Assembly (NCBI GenBank): GCA_963792885.1
Contig: CAWBXX010000001.1
Span: 372,001 to 436,000 of the forward strand
Direction: 5' to 3'
From: DASWJZ01 sp963792885
Lineage (GTDB): Bacteria > Pseudomonadota > Alphaproteobacteria > Rhizobiales > Afifellaceae
DNA length: 64,000 bases
The notes beneath the pieces are model-generated. The model did not search any database. It was not told the origin of the DNA and was given only the letters and a program-made list of their open reading frames with translations. Shown piece after piece: positions 50,686 to 59,041 of this stretch (positions are counted from its first letter, which is position 1; each line of letters begins with the position of its first letter). The translations under genes were made by a program, and so were the position numbers.

Positions 50686-53193
50686 CTATGCCTCGAGCGT
50701 CGCCTTTACGGTGGTAGCCAACTCCTTCAATGAAAATGGCTTTGGAAGAAACTGGAAGCTTTTCTCGTCCTTCGGCAAATGCCGCTCGAAGGCGTCTTCG
50801 GCATAGCCGGAGACAAAAATAATCTTCAAATCCGGCTGGCGCCCCCGGAGCTCGCGCAGAAGCGTCGGCCCGTCCATGCCGGGCATCACCACGTCGGAGA
50901 TGACGAGGTCGACGGGCTCGTCGAGGCCGGAGATCAGGTCAAGCGCCTCCTGTCCGGAGGCCGCCTGATAGACGGTGTAGCCGCGTGCCTCTAGCGCGCG
51001 GCCGGCGAAGGCGCGCACGGCCTCCTCGTCTTCAACCAGAAGAATGCGGGCGCTGCCGGTCAGGTCGGATGGACCAGCGGTCTGCGTCTCGCCGCGCTTC
51101 TCCTCCTCCGGCTGCTGCTCGTGGCGCGGCAGCAGGATGCGGAAGGTGGTCCCGGCGCCAGGCCTGGAATCGACGTAAATGTAGCCGCCGGTCTGCTTGA
51201 CGATGCCGTAGACGGTGGAGAGGCCGAGGCCCGTCCCCTGCCCGACGCCTTTCGTGGTGAAGAACGGCTCGAAGATCTTCGCCTTCACCTCTGCGGTCAT
51301 GCCGGTGCCGGTATCGGCGACCTCAAGGAGCACGTATTCGCCGGGCTTGAAGCCCTGTTCCTTGAACTTCGCGCTCTCCGCCGCGGTCACGTTGGCGGTG
51401 CGGATCTTCAGCTTGCCGCCGTCGAGCATGGCGTCGCGGGCGTTGACCGCGAGGTTCACGATCACCTGCTCGAGCTGGTTCAGGTCCGCCTTGATCGGCC
51501 AGACGTCGCGGCCGTGGATCACTTCGAGCTCGGTCGTCTCGCCCAGAAGTCGGGCGAGGAGCACGGAGATATCGGAAAGCGCTGCGTCGAGATCAATGAC
51601 AGTCGGGCGCAGCGTCTGCCGCCGGGAGAACGCCAAGAGCTGTCGGACAAGGCCCGCCGCACGGTTGGCGTTCTGCTTGATGTTCATGATGTCCTGGAAG
51701 GACGGATCGGTCGGGCGGTGCGACGTGAGAAGGAGATCGGAGAAGCCGATGATCGCCGTCAGCATGTTGTTGAAGTCGTGCGCGATGCCGCCGGCGAGCT
51801 GGCCGACCGCTTGCATCTTCTGGCTCTGCGCAAACTGCTGCTCTAGCGCGCGCTGCTCAGTCGTCTCGAGCGCGTAGATCACCGCGGCATCCTCGCTCTC
51901 GTCCGATTCCAGGATCGGCGAGACGAAGAAGCGGGCGCTCTGATCGGGAACGTCGGCAAGCGCGGCGTCGACAGCGGGGATCTGACTCTGGCCGGCGATC
52001 GCCGCGCTGACCGCAGCGGCGATGCTAGCGCGATCGGATTCCCGCACAAGCTCCGAAAGGCTCCGCCCGGCGGCGCCCTTTTTGCCGAAGAGCATCACGA
52101 AGCGCGCATTGGTGAGCGCAATCCGCCCCTCGCGGTCGACGGAAGCGATCGCCATCGGCGTGTTGTTGAAGAAGCGCGCGAAGCGCATCTCCGCGATGCG
52201 GCCGGCCTCGCGGTCGTCGCCCGGATGCAAGTCGAGTACGAGCGTGCGGGAGGCGCCGACCGTGCCGTCGGGGGCGACCGGGACGCGGTGGATCAGGCGC
52301 ACGGGAAGCCGCGTCCCGTCGGTGCGCACGAGGTCGATGTTGAGAATCTTCGGCTCGAGCGGATTGGGATTCCCCGCCTGCAGGACGGAGAGGCTCTCGA
52401 CCGTCACGATGTCGCGGATCTGCGCGGCGCCCGGCTCAAACTCGGCGAGGTCGATACCGATCCACTCCGCAAGCGTAGCATTCATGTAGCGGATGCGCCC
52501 GTCCGGCTCGAGCGAGAAGAAGCCGGCCGGCGCGTGGTCGAGGTAGTCGATGGCGTTCTGGAGCTCCTGGAAGATGTTCTCCTGGTGCTCGCGCTCGCGC
52601 GTGATATCGGCGATGAGCCAGCCGATCCGCGCTTCCGGCCCGCCAGCCGGGTTGACGCGCACGCGGTACCAGCGCGCGCCGCTCGTCCTTCCGCCGATTC
52701 CGCCAGGCACTCGGATCTCTTCGCTCGCACGGCGACCGCGGTCGGCGGCGACGGCAAGCCGGTGAATCGCCTCCGCGGCGTCGGGGCTATCGGAGAAGAG
52801 CCGCTCGATCGAATGAAGGTCACTGTCGGCCGCCGCGTCCGTCAGCTTCAGATAGGCGGCGTTCGCCCAGAGCGGCGTGCCGTCGGCGGCCGCCATCAGG
52901 ACGCCTTCCGCCATATTCTCCAGGAGTCCCTGCGCCGCGTCGCCTGATTCGACCGGCGCCTCCGGCGGGTTCCGCCAGCCGAAGATACCGGCCGCCAGCC
53001 CGAACAGCGCCACCACGCCGACGGTGGAAAGAAGCCCGACGACGGCGAGGACGAGGATCGCGGCGGCAGGCTCGGGAAGCAGCAGATAGCCGCTTGCCGC
53101 GGCGAAAAGGACGACCACGAGCGCCGCCACAAAGGCGAATCGCCTACCGGCGGATCGCCCCACGTCCGCCTCGACCGTGCCGTCTTGCCGCAT
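50686..53193 (-). CDS. cckA: Hybrid sensor histidine kinase CckA
   Basis: An 835-residue hybrid kinase with the CckA layout: two N-terminal membrane helices (FAFVAALVVVLFAAASGYLLL and ILVLAVVGLLSTVGVVALFGL), two or three PAS-like domains, a DHp domain QKMQAVGQLAGGIAHDFNNML (His 472), a catalytic domain (LEQVIVNLAVNARDAM, VADTGTGM, GQGTGLGLSTVYGIVKQTGG), and a C-terminal receiver (LVEDEEAVRAF, ISDVVMPGMDG with Asp 767, FVSGYAEDAF). CckA phosphorylates ChpT and so CtrA, controlling cell cycle and motility genes. ctrA and chpT are not in the window. Intact in one frame. Confidence 0.94.
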   Translation of the reverse strand: MRQDGTVEADVGRSAGRRFAFVAALVVVLFAAASGYLLLPEPAAAILVLAVVGLLSTVGVVALFGLAAGIFGWRNPPEAPVESGDAAQGLLENMAEGVLMAAADGTPLWANAAYLKLTDAAADSDLHSIERLFSDSPDAAEAIHRLAVAADRGRRASEEIRVPGGIGGRTSGARWYRVRVNPAGGPEARIGWLIADITREREHQENIFQELQNAIDYLDHAPAGFFSLEPDGRIRYMNATLAEWIGIDLAEFEPGAAQIRDIVTVESLSVLQAGNPNPLEPKILNIDLVRTDGTRLPVRLIHRVPVAPDGTVGASRTLVLDLHPGDDREAGRIAEMRFARFFNNTPMAIASVDREGRIALTNARFVMLFGKKGAAGRSLSELVRESDRASIAAAVSAAIAGQSQIPAVDAALADVPDQSARFFVSPILESDESEDAAVIYALETTEQRALEQQFAQSQKMQAVGQLAGGIAHDFNNMLTAIIGFSDLLLTSHRPTDPSFQDIMNIKQNANRAAGLVRQLLAFSRRQTLRPTVIDLDAALSDISVLLARLLGETTELEVIHGRDVWPIKADLNQLEQVIVNLAVNARDAMLDGGKLKIRTANVTAAESAKFKEQGFKPGEYVLLEVADTGTGMTAEVKAKIFEPFFTTKGVGQGTGLGLSTVYGIVKQTGGYIYVDSRPGAGTTFRILLPRHEQQPEEEKRGETQTAGPSDLTGSARILLVEDEEAVRAFAGRALEARGYTVYQAASGQEALDLISGLDEPVDLVISDVVMPGMDGPTLLRELRGRQPDLKIIFVSGYAEDAFERHLPKDEKSFQFLPKPFSLKELATTVKATLEA

Positions 53194-53372
53194 CTTAATC
53201 GACCCCCGCGAGAGCCTATCCGATTCGCTCGGCCGCAGCCGGCGCAGCTTGTATGCTCGCGATTCGCAATTCAACGGCACGGGGCCATTGACAAGACAGG
53301 GAAATTGAACGCCAAGACCGTTCCGTCTATGGTCGCGGCACGGCTCGGGGTGCCACGGAGAGGGAGACGTTG

Positions 53373-54725
53373 ATGCAACTTGGCCTCGTCGGCGTCGTTT
53401 TGATCACGATTGCCGTGGTCGCCATGATCGGCCTGGTTGTGCTGGTGCTGAGGGTGACGGTTTTCGGCGGCCAAAGGGACTATTTCCGCCAGAGATCACC
53501 ACTTCTGGACGATGAGCCGATGGACGGCAGCCGGATCGATATCGTGGAGACCCGCGAAATCGACGGGCGGCGGAAGCTCGTGCTCGTGCGCTGCGACGAC
53601 GTAGAGCATCTGATCGTCGTTGGCGGGCCCGCCGACCTTGTCGTGGAAAACGACGTGAGGAAGGCGCGGACGCAGTCCTCTACGCCGAGAGCCCCTGCCC
53701 CGCCGCCGGCACAGACACCGCAGCCCGCCGCAGCAAAACAACAGGTCTCGCCGGCAGTCGGCGCCTCGCTCGACGCCGCCGTCGCGGCTGCCGTGCCGCG
53801 AAACGCGGAAACACCGCGACCGGCGGCTCCGGCACCGCGTGCCCCGCTGCCCCAGCGCAACACGGTCACCGCCGTCGCCGCGCGACCGACCGGGCGGAAC
53901 GGCGAGGCGCCGCGTCCCGTGGCGCCTGCAGCGAAAGCTGGGCCGACTCGCGTCACAATCCAGCACCCGCCGTCCGGCGATCAACAGCGCCGCGCCGCGC
54001 CGGCTGCCCACATTCGTGTCAGTCCACAGCCCGCGCTCGCCGTCGCCCCCGCTCCCCCGCCGCGTCCGCAGCCGGAGAGACAGCCGCAAATGCGGGCGGA
54101 GAAGCAGCCGCGGACAGAGAATCAGGCGCGAGCCGAACGCACCAACAACGTGCGGAACGGCGGAGCTCCGGTCGGATTGCCCCAGGCTCAGGTTCCCTGG
54201 GCGGAGTTGGACACGATCGAGGCCGACATCGTGCAGGCGCTCCGTCTCGATGGGCCGAGGCGGGCCGAGACGGCGGAGCCGCAAAGCGCCGAGGCCGCTC
54301 AGCCGGCGCGCGAGGCCGAGCCGGCGAAGCCCGTGGAATCCTCAGCCACCCTCGGCGACCTTGCTGACCGGCTGGAAGAAGCGCTGGCACGCGAGATGCA
54401 GTCCGTCGGCCCGAACGGCCCGAAGCGGGCCGAGGCGAGCGCTGCCGCGGCTACCGCTCCGGAGAAAGGCACGGATAACGCGAGCGCCAAGCGGCTCGTA
54501 GCCCGCGACAAACCGGAAAAGAAGCCGGAGCCGGCGCAGCAACCGACCGTGAGCGCAGCGCCCGAGCCGCCGCAGCCCGCTGCGCCGCGCGAGACGGCCC
54601 AGAACGAGCGCCGCGAAGAGGCGCCGGTTATCAGCCTTAGTGCGCGCCGCCGCGAAGTCTCAGACCCGCTCGAGGACGAAATGGCCCGACTCCTGGGCGA
54701 GCTTACGGGCGACAAGGGGCGGTAA
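53373..54725 (+). CDS. FliO-like membrane protein with long disordered tail
   Basis: A 450-residue protein. The N-terminus has one membrane helix (VGVVLITIAVVAMIGLVVLVLRV, about residues 6-28) and a FliO-type domain: SRIDIVETREIDGRRKLVLVRCDDVEHLIVVGGPADLVVE (about 52-91). FliO helps assemble the FliPQR core of the flagellar export gate. The remaining 350 residues are Pro/Ala/Arg/Glu-rich and look disordered, ending in a short helical ISLSARRREVSDPLEDEMARLLGELTG. No other flagellar gene is nearby. Divergent from cckA, whose pathway controls flagellar genes in this class. Confidence 0.75.
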   Translation: MQLGLVGVVLITIAVVAMIGLVVLVLRVTVFGGQRDYFRQRSPLLDDEPMDGSRIDIVETREIDGRRKLVLVRCDDVEHLIVVGGPADLVVENDVRKARTQSSTPRAPAPPPAQTPQPAAAKQQVSPAVGASLDAAVAAAVPRNAETPRPAAPAPRAPLPQRNTVTAVAARPTGRNGEAPRPVAPAAKAGPTRVTIQHPPSGDQQRRAAPAAHIRVSPQPALAVAPAPPPRPQPERQPQMRAEKQPRTENQARAERTNNVRNGGAPVGLPQAQVPWAELDTIEADIVQALRLDGPRRAETAEPQSAEAAQPAREAEPAKPVESSATLGDLADRLEEALAREMQSVGPNGPKRAEASAAAATAPEKGTDNASAKRLVARDKPEKKPEPAQQPTVSAAPEPPQPAAPRETAQNERREEAPVISLSARRREVSDPLEDEMARLLGELTGDKGR

Positions 54726-54747
54726 GAGCGACTGGCGCGTTCGCGCG

Positions 54748-55587
54748 CTAGGCAAGCGTCAGGGTCATTCCCGGAAGCGGCAGGCCGTCGATCCGCGTGC
54801 TCCAGCTTTCGCCGGGCGTGACCGGAAAGGCGCGGGTCACCGTTCCCGTCGTCACGATATCGCCGACGCGGATCCTAAAGTCGAATGGCGTATCGGCCAG
54901 CCCGCGCACGAGATGACGAAGCGCCGTCAGGGGACCGCCGCCGAGGACGTTCCGGCCGACGCCGCGGTCGATCTCAACGCCATTCTTGAAGAGCGCGACA
55001 GAGAAATTGGAAAGCGCCGCGAGCCAGCGCTCGCGCTCCTCCGGTCGAATGCCGACGAAAGGTCCGTGGCGATAGCGGCCGTGGAGCGCGAAGGCGGCAA
55101 CCGTGTCGGCCGCCTTGAAGCGCCAAGCCGGAAACACAGACTGCACTATCTCAAAGCCGTGCGCTGCTGCGTCGATGCAGCCAAGGAGCGCACGCTCGTC
55201 CATCTCCGGATCGGGCAGCGCAGAAATGCGGAAGGCGATCTCAGGCTCGATCCTCGGCTCCGACAGTCCGTCGAGGGGACACACTGCGGCTTTGGGATCG
55301 GCCGCCGATCCCGCCGAAGCGTAGGTCGAAGCGTACATCGGGCCCCAGATCGGAGCATGCACACCGTATTCGTCCCAGATCGTCTCGTTGGTAAAGCCGA
55401 TTTTCCAGCCGACCGGCCGCTCGCCGCGCGCCCTCCTCGCGCGGGTGATCTCCGACGACACGACATAGGCGTCGAGAAGATCGAAATCGGACAGATCATC
55501 AGTGATCGGCGGAATCGAAGCGCCGTTGTCGCCGGCCGCGAGGATCAGCGCGGCGAGCCTTCCGATCTCTTCGTCGGATAACGGCAC
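54748..55587 (-). CDS. 2-keto-4-pentenoate hydratase family protein
   Basis: A 279-residue member of the MhpD/fumarylacetoacetate hydrolase superfamily. It shows RRARGERPVGWKIGFTNETIWDEYGVHAPIWGPMYAST (about residues 69-106), EPRIEPEIAFRISALPDPEM (metal-binding Glu residues, about 129-148), and VDIGRGVGRNVLGGGPLTALRHLV-like late segments. The family adds water to 2-hydroxypenta-2,4-dienoate in aromatic ring-cleavage pathways or acts on related enols. No meta-cleavage cluster is adjacent, so the substrate is open. Confidence 0.85.
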   Translation of the reverse strand: MPLSDEEIGRLAALILAAGDNGASIPPITDDLSDFDLLDAYVVSSEITRARRARGERPVGWKIGFTNETIWDEYGVHAPIWGPMYASTYASAGSAADPKAAVCPLDGLSEPRIEPEIAFRISALPDPEMDERALLGCIDAAAHGFEIVQSVFPAWRFKAADTVAAFALHGRYRHGPFVGIRPEERERWLAALSNFSVALFKNGVEIDRGVGRNVLGGGPLTALRHLVRGLADTPFDFRIRVGDIVTTGTVTRAFPVTPGESWSTRIDGLPLPGMTLTLA

Positions 55588-55638
55588 TGTCTCAGTGTTC
55601 GCGCTGGCGCCCGCTCCGCACGGGCGCTCAGCATCTTC

Positions 55639-56070
55639 CTATTCGTCGCGATAGACGCGTTCGCGCCGCTCGTGACGTTCCTGCGCTTCGATCGACAGCG
55701 TGGCGATCGGGCGCGCATCGAGGCGCTTCAGGCTGATCGGCTCGCCCGTTTCTTCGCAATAGCCGTAGGTTCCGTCGTCGATCCGCTTCAGAGCGGCGTT
55801 GATCTTCGAGATGAGCTTGCGCTGGCGGTCACGGGCGCGAAGCTCGATCGATCGGTCGGTTTCCGATGACGCGCGGTCCGCGTAGTCGGGATGGTTATGG
55901 CTCTCAGCCTGCAAGGCCTCAAGCGTCTCCCGGCTCTCCGCCAGGATTTCGTCTCTCCACTGTATGAGCTTCTTTCGGAAGTACTCCCGCTGCCGCTCGT
56001 TCATGAATGGCTCGCGGTCGCTCGGCCTGTAACCGTTTACCTTAGACAGCACCGGCATGGTCAACAGCAT
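55639..56070 (-). CDS. dksA: RNA polymerase-binding transcription factor DksA
   Basis: A 143-residue DksA: REPFMNERQREYFRKKLIQWRDEILAESRETLEALQAESHNHPDYADRASSETDRSIELRARDRQRKLISKINAALKRIDDGTYGYCEETGEPISLKRLDARPIATLSIEAQERHERRE. The coiled-coil tip D-x-x-D/A region (DYADRASSE) is present. Only the first of the four zinc Cys remains (C-E-E-T, then A and S), the Cys-poor form common in alphaproteobacteria. It tunes rRNA and amino acid promoters with ppGpp. GGGGAG lies 6 bases before ATG 56070. Confidence 0.94.
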   Translation of the reverse strand: MLLTMPVLSKVNGYRPSDREPFMNERQREYFRKKLIQWRDEILAESRETLEALQAESHNHPDYADRASSETDRSIELRARDRQRKLISKINAALKRIDDGTYGYCEETGEPISLKRLDARPIATLSIEAQERHERRERVYRDE

Positions 56071-56224
56071 CCCTCACTCCCCGCTGCGCGCGCATATACG
56101 GGAGAAGCCGCGGGGGTTGCAAGCGGAATGGTTTGAAGCATTTGTGAAAAGAGCCGCAAACTTAACACGTTAGCTTAGCGCCGGTATTTGCCGATCTTTA
56201 ACCTTGCCGTGGCAGGCTCCGGGA

Positions 56225-56665
56225 ATGCGCAATGTAGTACAGAGTTTGCGGACAGAAGCCGAGGCACAAGCACGAGAGCTGCTGCAAGCGATCGAAGCTG
56301 CCGAAGGCGTGATTGTCTCCACCATCGAACGCGAATGTGCGGCGCTCCGCGCCGGACAGATGCTTGCAGCGCAAGCGCTCCGCGTGCGGCTGCGCGACGC
56401 TGCCAAGCTCTATATCAACCTGACGCGCGCCGCGCGCGCATCGTTGTGGACGCTGGACCAGGTCGTGCCCGGGATCTCCGAGGTTCTCAACACGAGGCGC
56501 GACGCCTTTGCGGCACTGCTCAGGGTCGAGCTCGCGGTGCTGGCCGCGGAACGCGCCGCCTCTGAGCAGGAAGAGACTCCTCCGGAGGAGCCCGTGCTTT
56601 CGGCGCCCCCAGCGCCATTGCGGGCCATTCGCCGCCGCCGTGAAAGGCGCCGCCGCGCCGGCTGA
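56225..56665 (+). CDS. Helical protein of unknown function
   Basis: A 146-residue, almost wholly helical protein: EAEAQARELLQAIEAAEGVIVSTIERECAALRAGQMLAAQALRVRLRDAAKLYINLTRAARASLWTLDQVVPGISEVLNTRRDAFAALLRVELAVLAAERAASEQ, then a Pro-rich link and a strongly basic end (RAIRRRRERRRRAG). It looks like a small coiled-coil protein that could bind nucleic acid through its tail; no family is recognised. ATG 56225 was preferred to 56204. Confidence 0.55.
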   Translation: MRNVVQSLRTEAEAQARELLQAIEAAEGVIVSTIERECAALRAGQMLAAQALRVRLRDAAKLYINLTRAARASLWTLDQVVPGISEVLNTRRDAFAALLRVELAVLAAERAASEQEETPPEEPVLSAPPAPLRAIRRRRERRRRAG

Positions 56666-57109
56666 TACGGATCGTGGACTACCCCACGCGACTGCTGCAG
56701 CGCTCATAGCTTTGCTGCGCTGAGAGCGCGCGACTGCGTTCGGCCCCGCCGGACCGTATCCCACGTTGTTGCTGCTTCCCATCGAACCGAGAGCCGGCGG
56801 CGGATCGCGTATCGCGTCGTGTCCCGACCTTCGACACCACTGGCAACGCGGAAACGCGAAGCCGGCCAAGCACAGCCAGCCGGCGTGGACACGCTTTTCG
56901 CCCTCAATCGGACTCCGGCCGCAAACCTTGGAAGTCCTTCCAAGAAAAGCCGAACCGCCGCAGGCGGCGGCCAAGCAAAAGCGGTGTTCCGGCAAGCGGT
57001 TTCACCGGTTAAGTAATTGTGATCCTTAACCAATAGTAAACATAAAACCCCCGATTTGATCGTTATCGGTATTTTAACTTGTCGGAGTTTTTCGACAGGA
57101 GAGTAATTG
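56666..57109. other. Gene-free stretch upstream of the repeat protein
   Basis: 444 bases. The first 340 are GC-rich with no convincing gene on either strand. The last 100 (from about 57005) are AT-rich for this genome and carry a candidate CtrA site at 57026 and a clear AGGAGAG ribosome site 6 bases before ATG 57110. This is the promoter and leader of the GGDQGDNH repeat gene. Confidence 0.5.
57026..57041 (+). promoter_or_regulatory. Candidate CtrA binding site
   Basis: TTAACCAATAGTAAAC fits TTAA-N7-TTAAC with one mismatch (TAAAC in the second half). It lies 69-84 bases upstream of the repeat protein start in an AT-rich promoter-like stretch. The neighbourhood also encodes CckA, the kinase that controls CtrA. 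One mismatch and no experimental support keep this tentative. Confidence 0.4.
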
Positions 57110-58066
57110 ATGCGTAGGAACAGGGCGCTCCTTCTCAGGGGTGCAGCGGTCGCCGCGCTGATGGGCTCGGCGGCCTTCTTCGTTTCCGGCACAGCGAACA
57201 GTGCCGGTTTCGCAGCTGGAGCCAGCGGGTGGACTCCAAAAGGCGAGCGGTCCGGATATCTCATCCTGGTGGCCAGCAAGAACAACAACGGCTCGCCGGG
57301 CGGCGACCAGGGCGACAACCATGGCGGCGACCAGGGCGACAACCACGGCGGCGACCAGGGCGACAACCACGGCGGCGACCAGGGCGACAACCACGGCGGC
57401 GACCAGGGCGACAACCACGGCGGCGACCAGGGCGACAACCACGGCGGCGACCAGGGCGACAACCATGGCGGCGACCAGGGCGACAACCATGGCGGCGACC
57501 AGGGCGACAACCACGGCGGCGACCAGGGCGACAACCACGGCGGCGACCAGGGCGACAACCACGGTGGCGACCAGGGCGACAACCATGGCGGCGACCAGGG
57601 CGACAACCACGGCGGCGACCAGGGCGACAACCACGGCGGCGACCAGGGCGACAACCACGGCGGCGACCAGGGCGACAACCACGGCGGCGACCAGGGCGAC
57701 AACCATGGCGGCGACCAGGGCGACAACCACGGCGGCGACCAGGGCGACAACCACGGCGGCGACCAGGGCGACAACCACGGCGGCGACCAGGGCGACAACC
57801 ACGGCGGCGACCAGGGCGACAACCACGGCGGCGACCAGGGCGACAACCACGGCGGCGACCAGGGCAAGGACGATGATGGCCCGACCGGCGGCACGCCAAG
57901 CGCGACCGGTCTTTCGCGAGGCAGCAAGGAGTATGACGACAGCCTGAAGACCGAGCCGCTGATCGGCCTCGGCAACCTCCCGAGCGACGACGTGACGGGC
58001 TCGATCGGGCCGGTCTGCGGAGCCTACGAGATCTCAGGCCGAACTCATCTTCGGACGGTGGACTAA
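57110..58066 (+). CDS. Secreted protein with 23 GGDQGDNH repeats
   Basis: A 318-residue protein. Signal peptide: RNRALLLRGAAVAALMGSAAFFVSGTANSAG (cleavage about residue 30). After a short lead (WTPKGERSGYLILVASKNNNGSP) come 23 exact copies of the octapeptide GGDQGDNH, then GGDQGKDDDGPTGGTP and a unique end, LSRGSKEYDDSLKTEPLIGLGNLPSDDVTGSIGPVCGAYE...LRTVD. The repeat is hydrophilic, acidic and His-rich, likely disordered, and could bind divalent metal through its His and Asp residues. No known repeat family matched. A peptidase gene of the BTLCP type is convergent 128 bases downstream. Confidence 0.85.
   Translation: MRRNRALLLRGAAVAALMGSAAFFVSGTANSAGFAAGASGWTPKGERSGYLILVASKNNNGSPGGDQGDNHGGDQGDNHGGDQGDNHGGDQGDNHGGDQGDNHGGDQGDNHGGDQGDNHGGDQGDNHGGDQGDNHGGDQGDNHGGDQGDNHGGDQGDNHGGDQGDNHGGDQGDNHGGDQGDNHGGDQGDNHGGDQGDNHGGDQGDNHGGDQGDNHGGDQGDNHGGDQGDNHGGDQGDNHGGDQGDNHGGDQGKDDDGPTGGTPSATGLSRGSKEYDDSLKTEPLIGLGNLPSDDVTGSIGPVCGAYEISGRTHLRTVD
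57299..57850 (+). repeat. 24-base tandem repeat array, 23 units
   Basis: 552 bases made of 23 units of 24 bases, GGCGGCGACCAGGGCGACAA then CCAC or CCAT. Units differ almost only in the last base: units 1, 7, 8, 12 and 17 end in T, the others in C; unit 12 also starts GGT. Protein sequence is therefore unchanged in all units. Near-identity at silent sites indicates recent expansion or ongoing homogenisation. Confidence 0.97.
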
Positions 58067-58193
58067 CATCGAAAGCGCGCCGCGGCTCGCCTTCACAGTC
58101 CCCTGCACGCCACTACAATAACGAAACGCCGGCGGTGGACCGTCACAGACGGCCCACCGCCGAAGAATGAGATTTCCCGACTGAGCCCAGCGT

Positions 58194-58799
58194 TCAGTTG
58201 CGCGTCGCTCGCGGGCCAAGGAGCACGATGTCCCAGCGGCTGCGGTTCGAGGCGCTCTGCATCTTGATGAAGGTGTAGCGCGTGCGTTGCCAAGGCGAGA
58301 CGCGCGCCGAAAGATTGTCGAGCACGAAGTCTGCCAAGCTCGCGCGCAGCACCAGGACGACGTGCGTCTCGTTCGTTGCTCCGACGACGACGGCGAGGAA
58401 AAGCTGCGCTGGCGGCACACCCGCCTCGATGAGGCGCTGCATCTTCAGAAGCGCGAAGTCTTCACAGTCGCCCGCGCCGTTCGGGAGCGTCCAATATTCT
58501 GGCGTCCCGTAGAGCGCCGCATCCGTTGTCTCTTTGACCTCGCGATTGACGGCGATGTTTATCGACTGTGCGAGCCCGACATAGTCGCCATGGCTGGCGC
58601 TGCCGCGCCCGTTGGAACAGACCCAGGCGTAGCGCGCGCAGATGCCGACAAAACCGGCGGGCGGCGGACCTGCCCGGAACGACGTCAGAAATGCGGATCC
58701 GGGCGCCGGCTCTTTCGCGACTGCCGGGACGCCGAGCACAACCGCCATAAGCGCCGACAGGCCGGCGACATACGTCCGAACGGTACGCGAGACGAACAC
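58194..58799 (-). CDS. Periplasmic transglutaminase-like cysteine peptidase (BTLCP/LapG type)
   Basis: A 201-residue exported protein (signal peptide ending PAVA-KEPAPG). The papain-like triad is visible: Cys in LPNGAGDCEDFALLKMQRLIEAGVPPAQLFLAVVV (about residues 107-141), His in ETHVVLVLRASLADFVLDNL, and Asp in the VLDN segment. The family (DUF920, bacterial transglutaminase-like cysteine proteinase) includes LapG, which cuts surface adhesins under c-di-GMP control. A LapD-type partner and a LapA-type giant adhesin are not in the window. It is convergent with the repeat protein gene. Confidence 0.88.
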   Translation of the reverse strand: MFVSRTVRTYVAGLSALMAVVLGVPAVAKEPAPGSAFLTSFRAGPPPAGFVGICARYAWVCSNGRGSASHGDYVGLAQSINIAVNREVKETTDAALYGTPEYWTLPNGAGDCEDFALLKMQRLIEAGVPPAQLFLAVVVGATNETHVVLVLRASLADFVLDNLSARVSPWQRTRYTFIKMQSASNRSRWDIVLLGPRATRN

Positions 58800-59041
58800 G
58801 TTTCGAGCCCCCCAATTCTCGGGCGTATCGTCGCACAGGGGGATTAAAAGTTCGACCCGCCGCTGGCGTCAACACCGGGAAAAAGAGAGGCGACCGGCCG
58901 TCCCGCGGCCGTGACAGAAGGGTACTCCGCTTGGCTGTCGGCGGGGAAGGCAACGGCAGAATTGAAATGCTTCGCTTCACCCGCCATGATGCTTGTGGGG
59001 GCTTCAATGCGCGGCGTGCGGCCCGCGTGCGGAGGTGACGC

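Noticed and set aside
57299..57850. The 24-base tandem array as a CRISPR array
   Set aside because: Units are directly adjacent with no spacers and stay in frame within a gene with a signal peptide and ribosome site, so it is a coding repeat.
56704..57975. Long open frames on the minus strand across the repeat array (for example a PWSPPWLS-type protein)
   Set aside because: A 24-base repeat without stops is open in all six frames. Only the plus frame has a signal peptide, ribosome site and a normal C-terminus.
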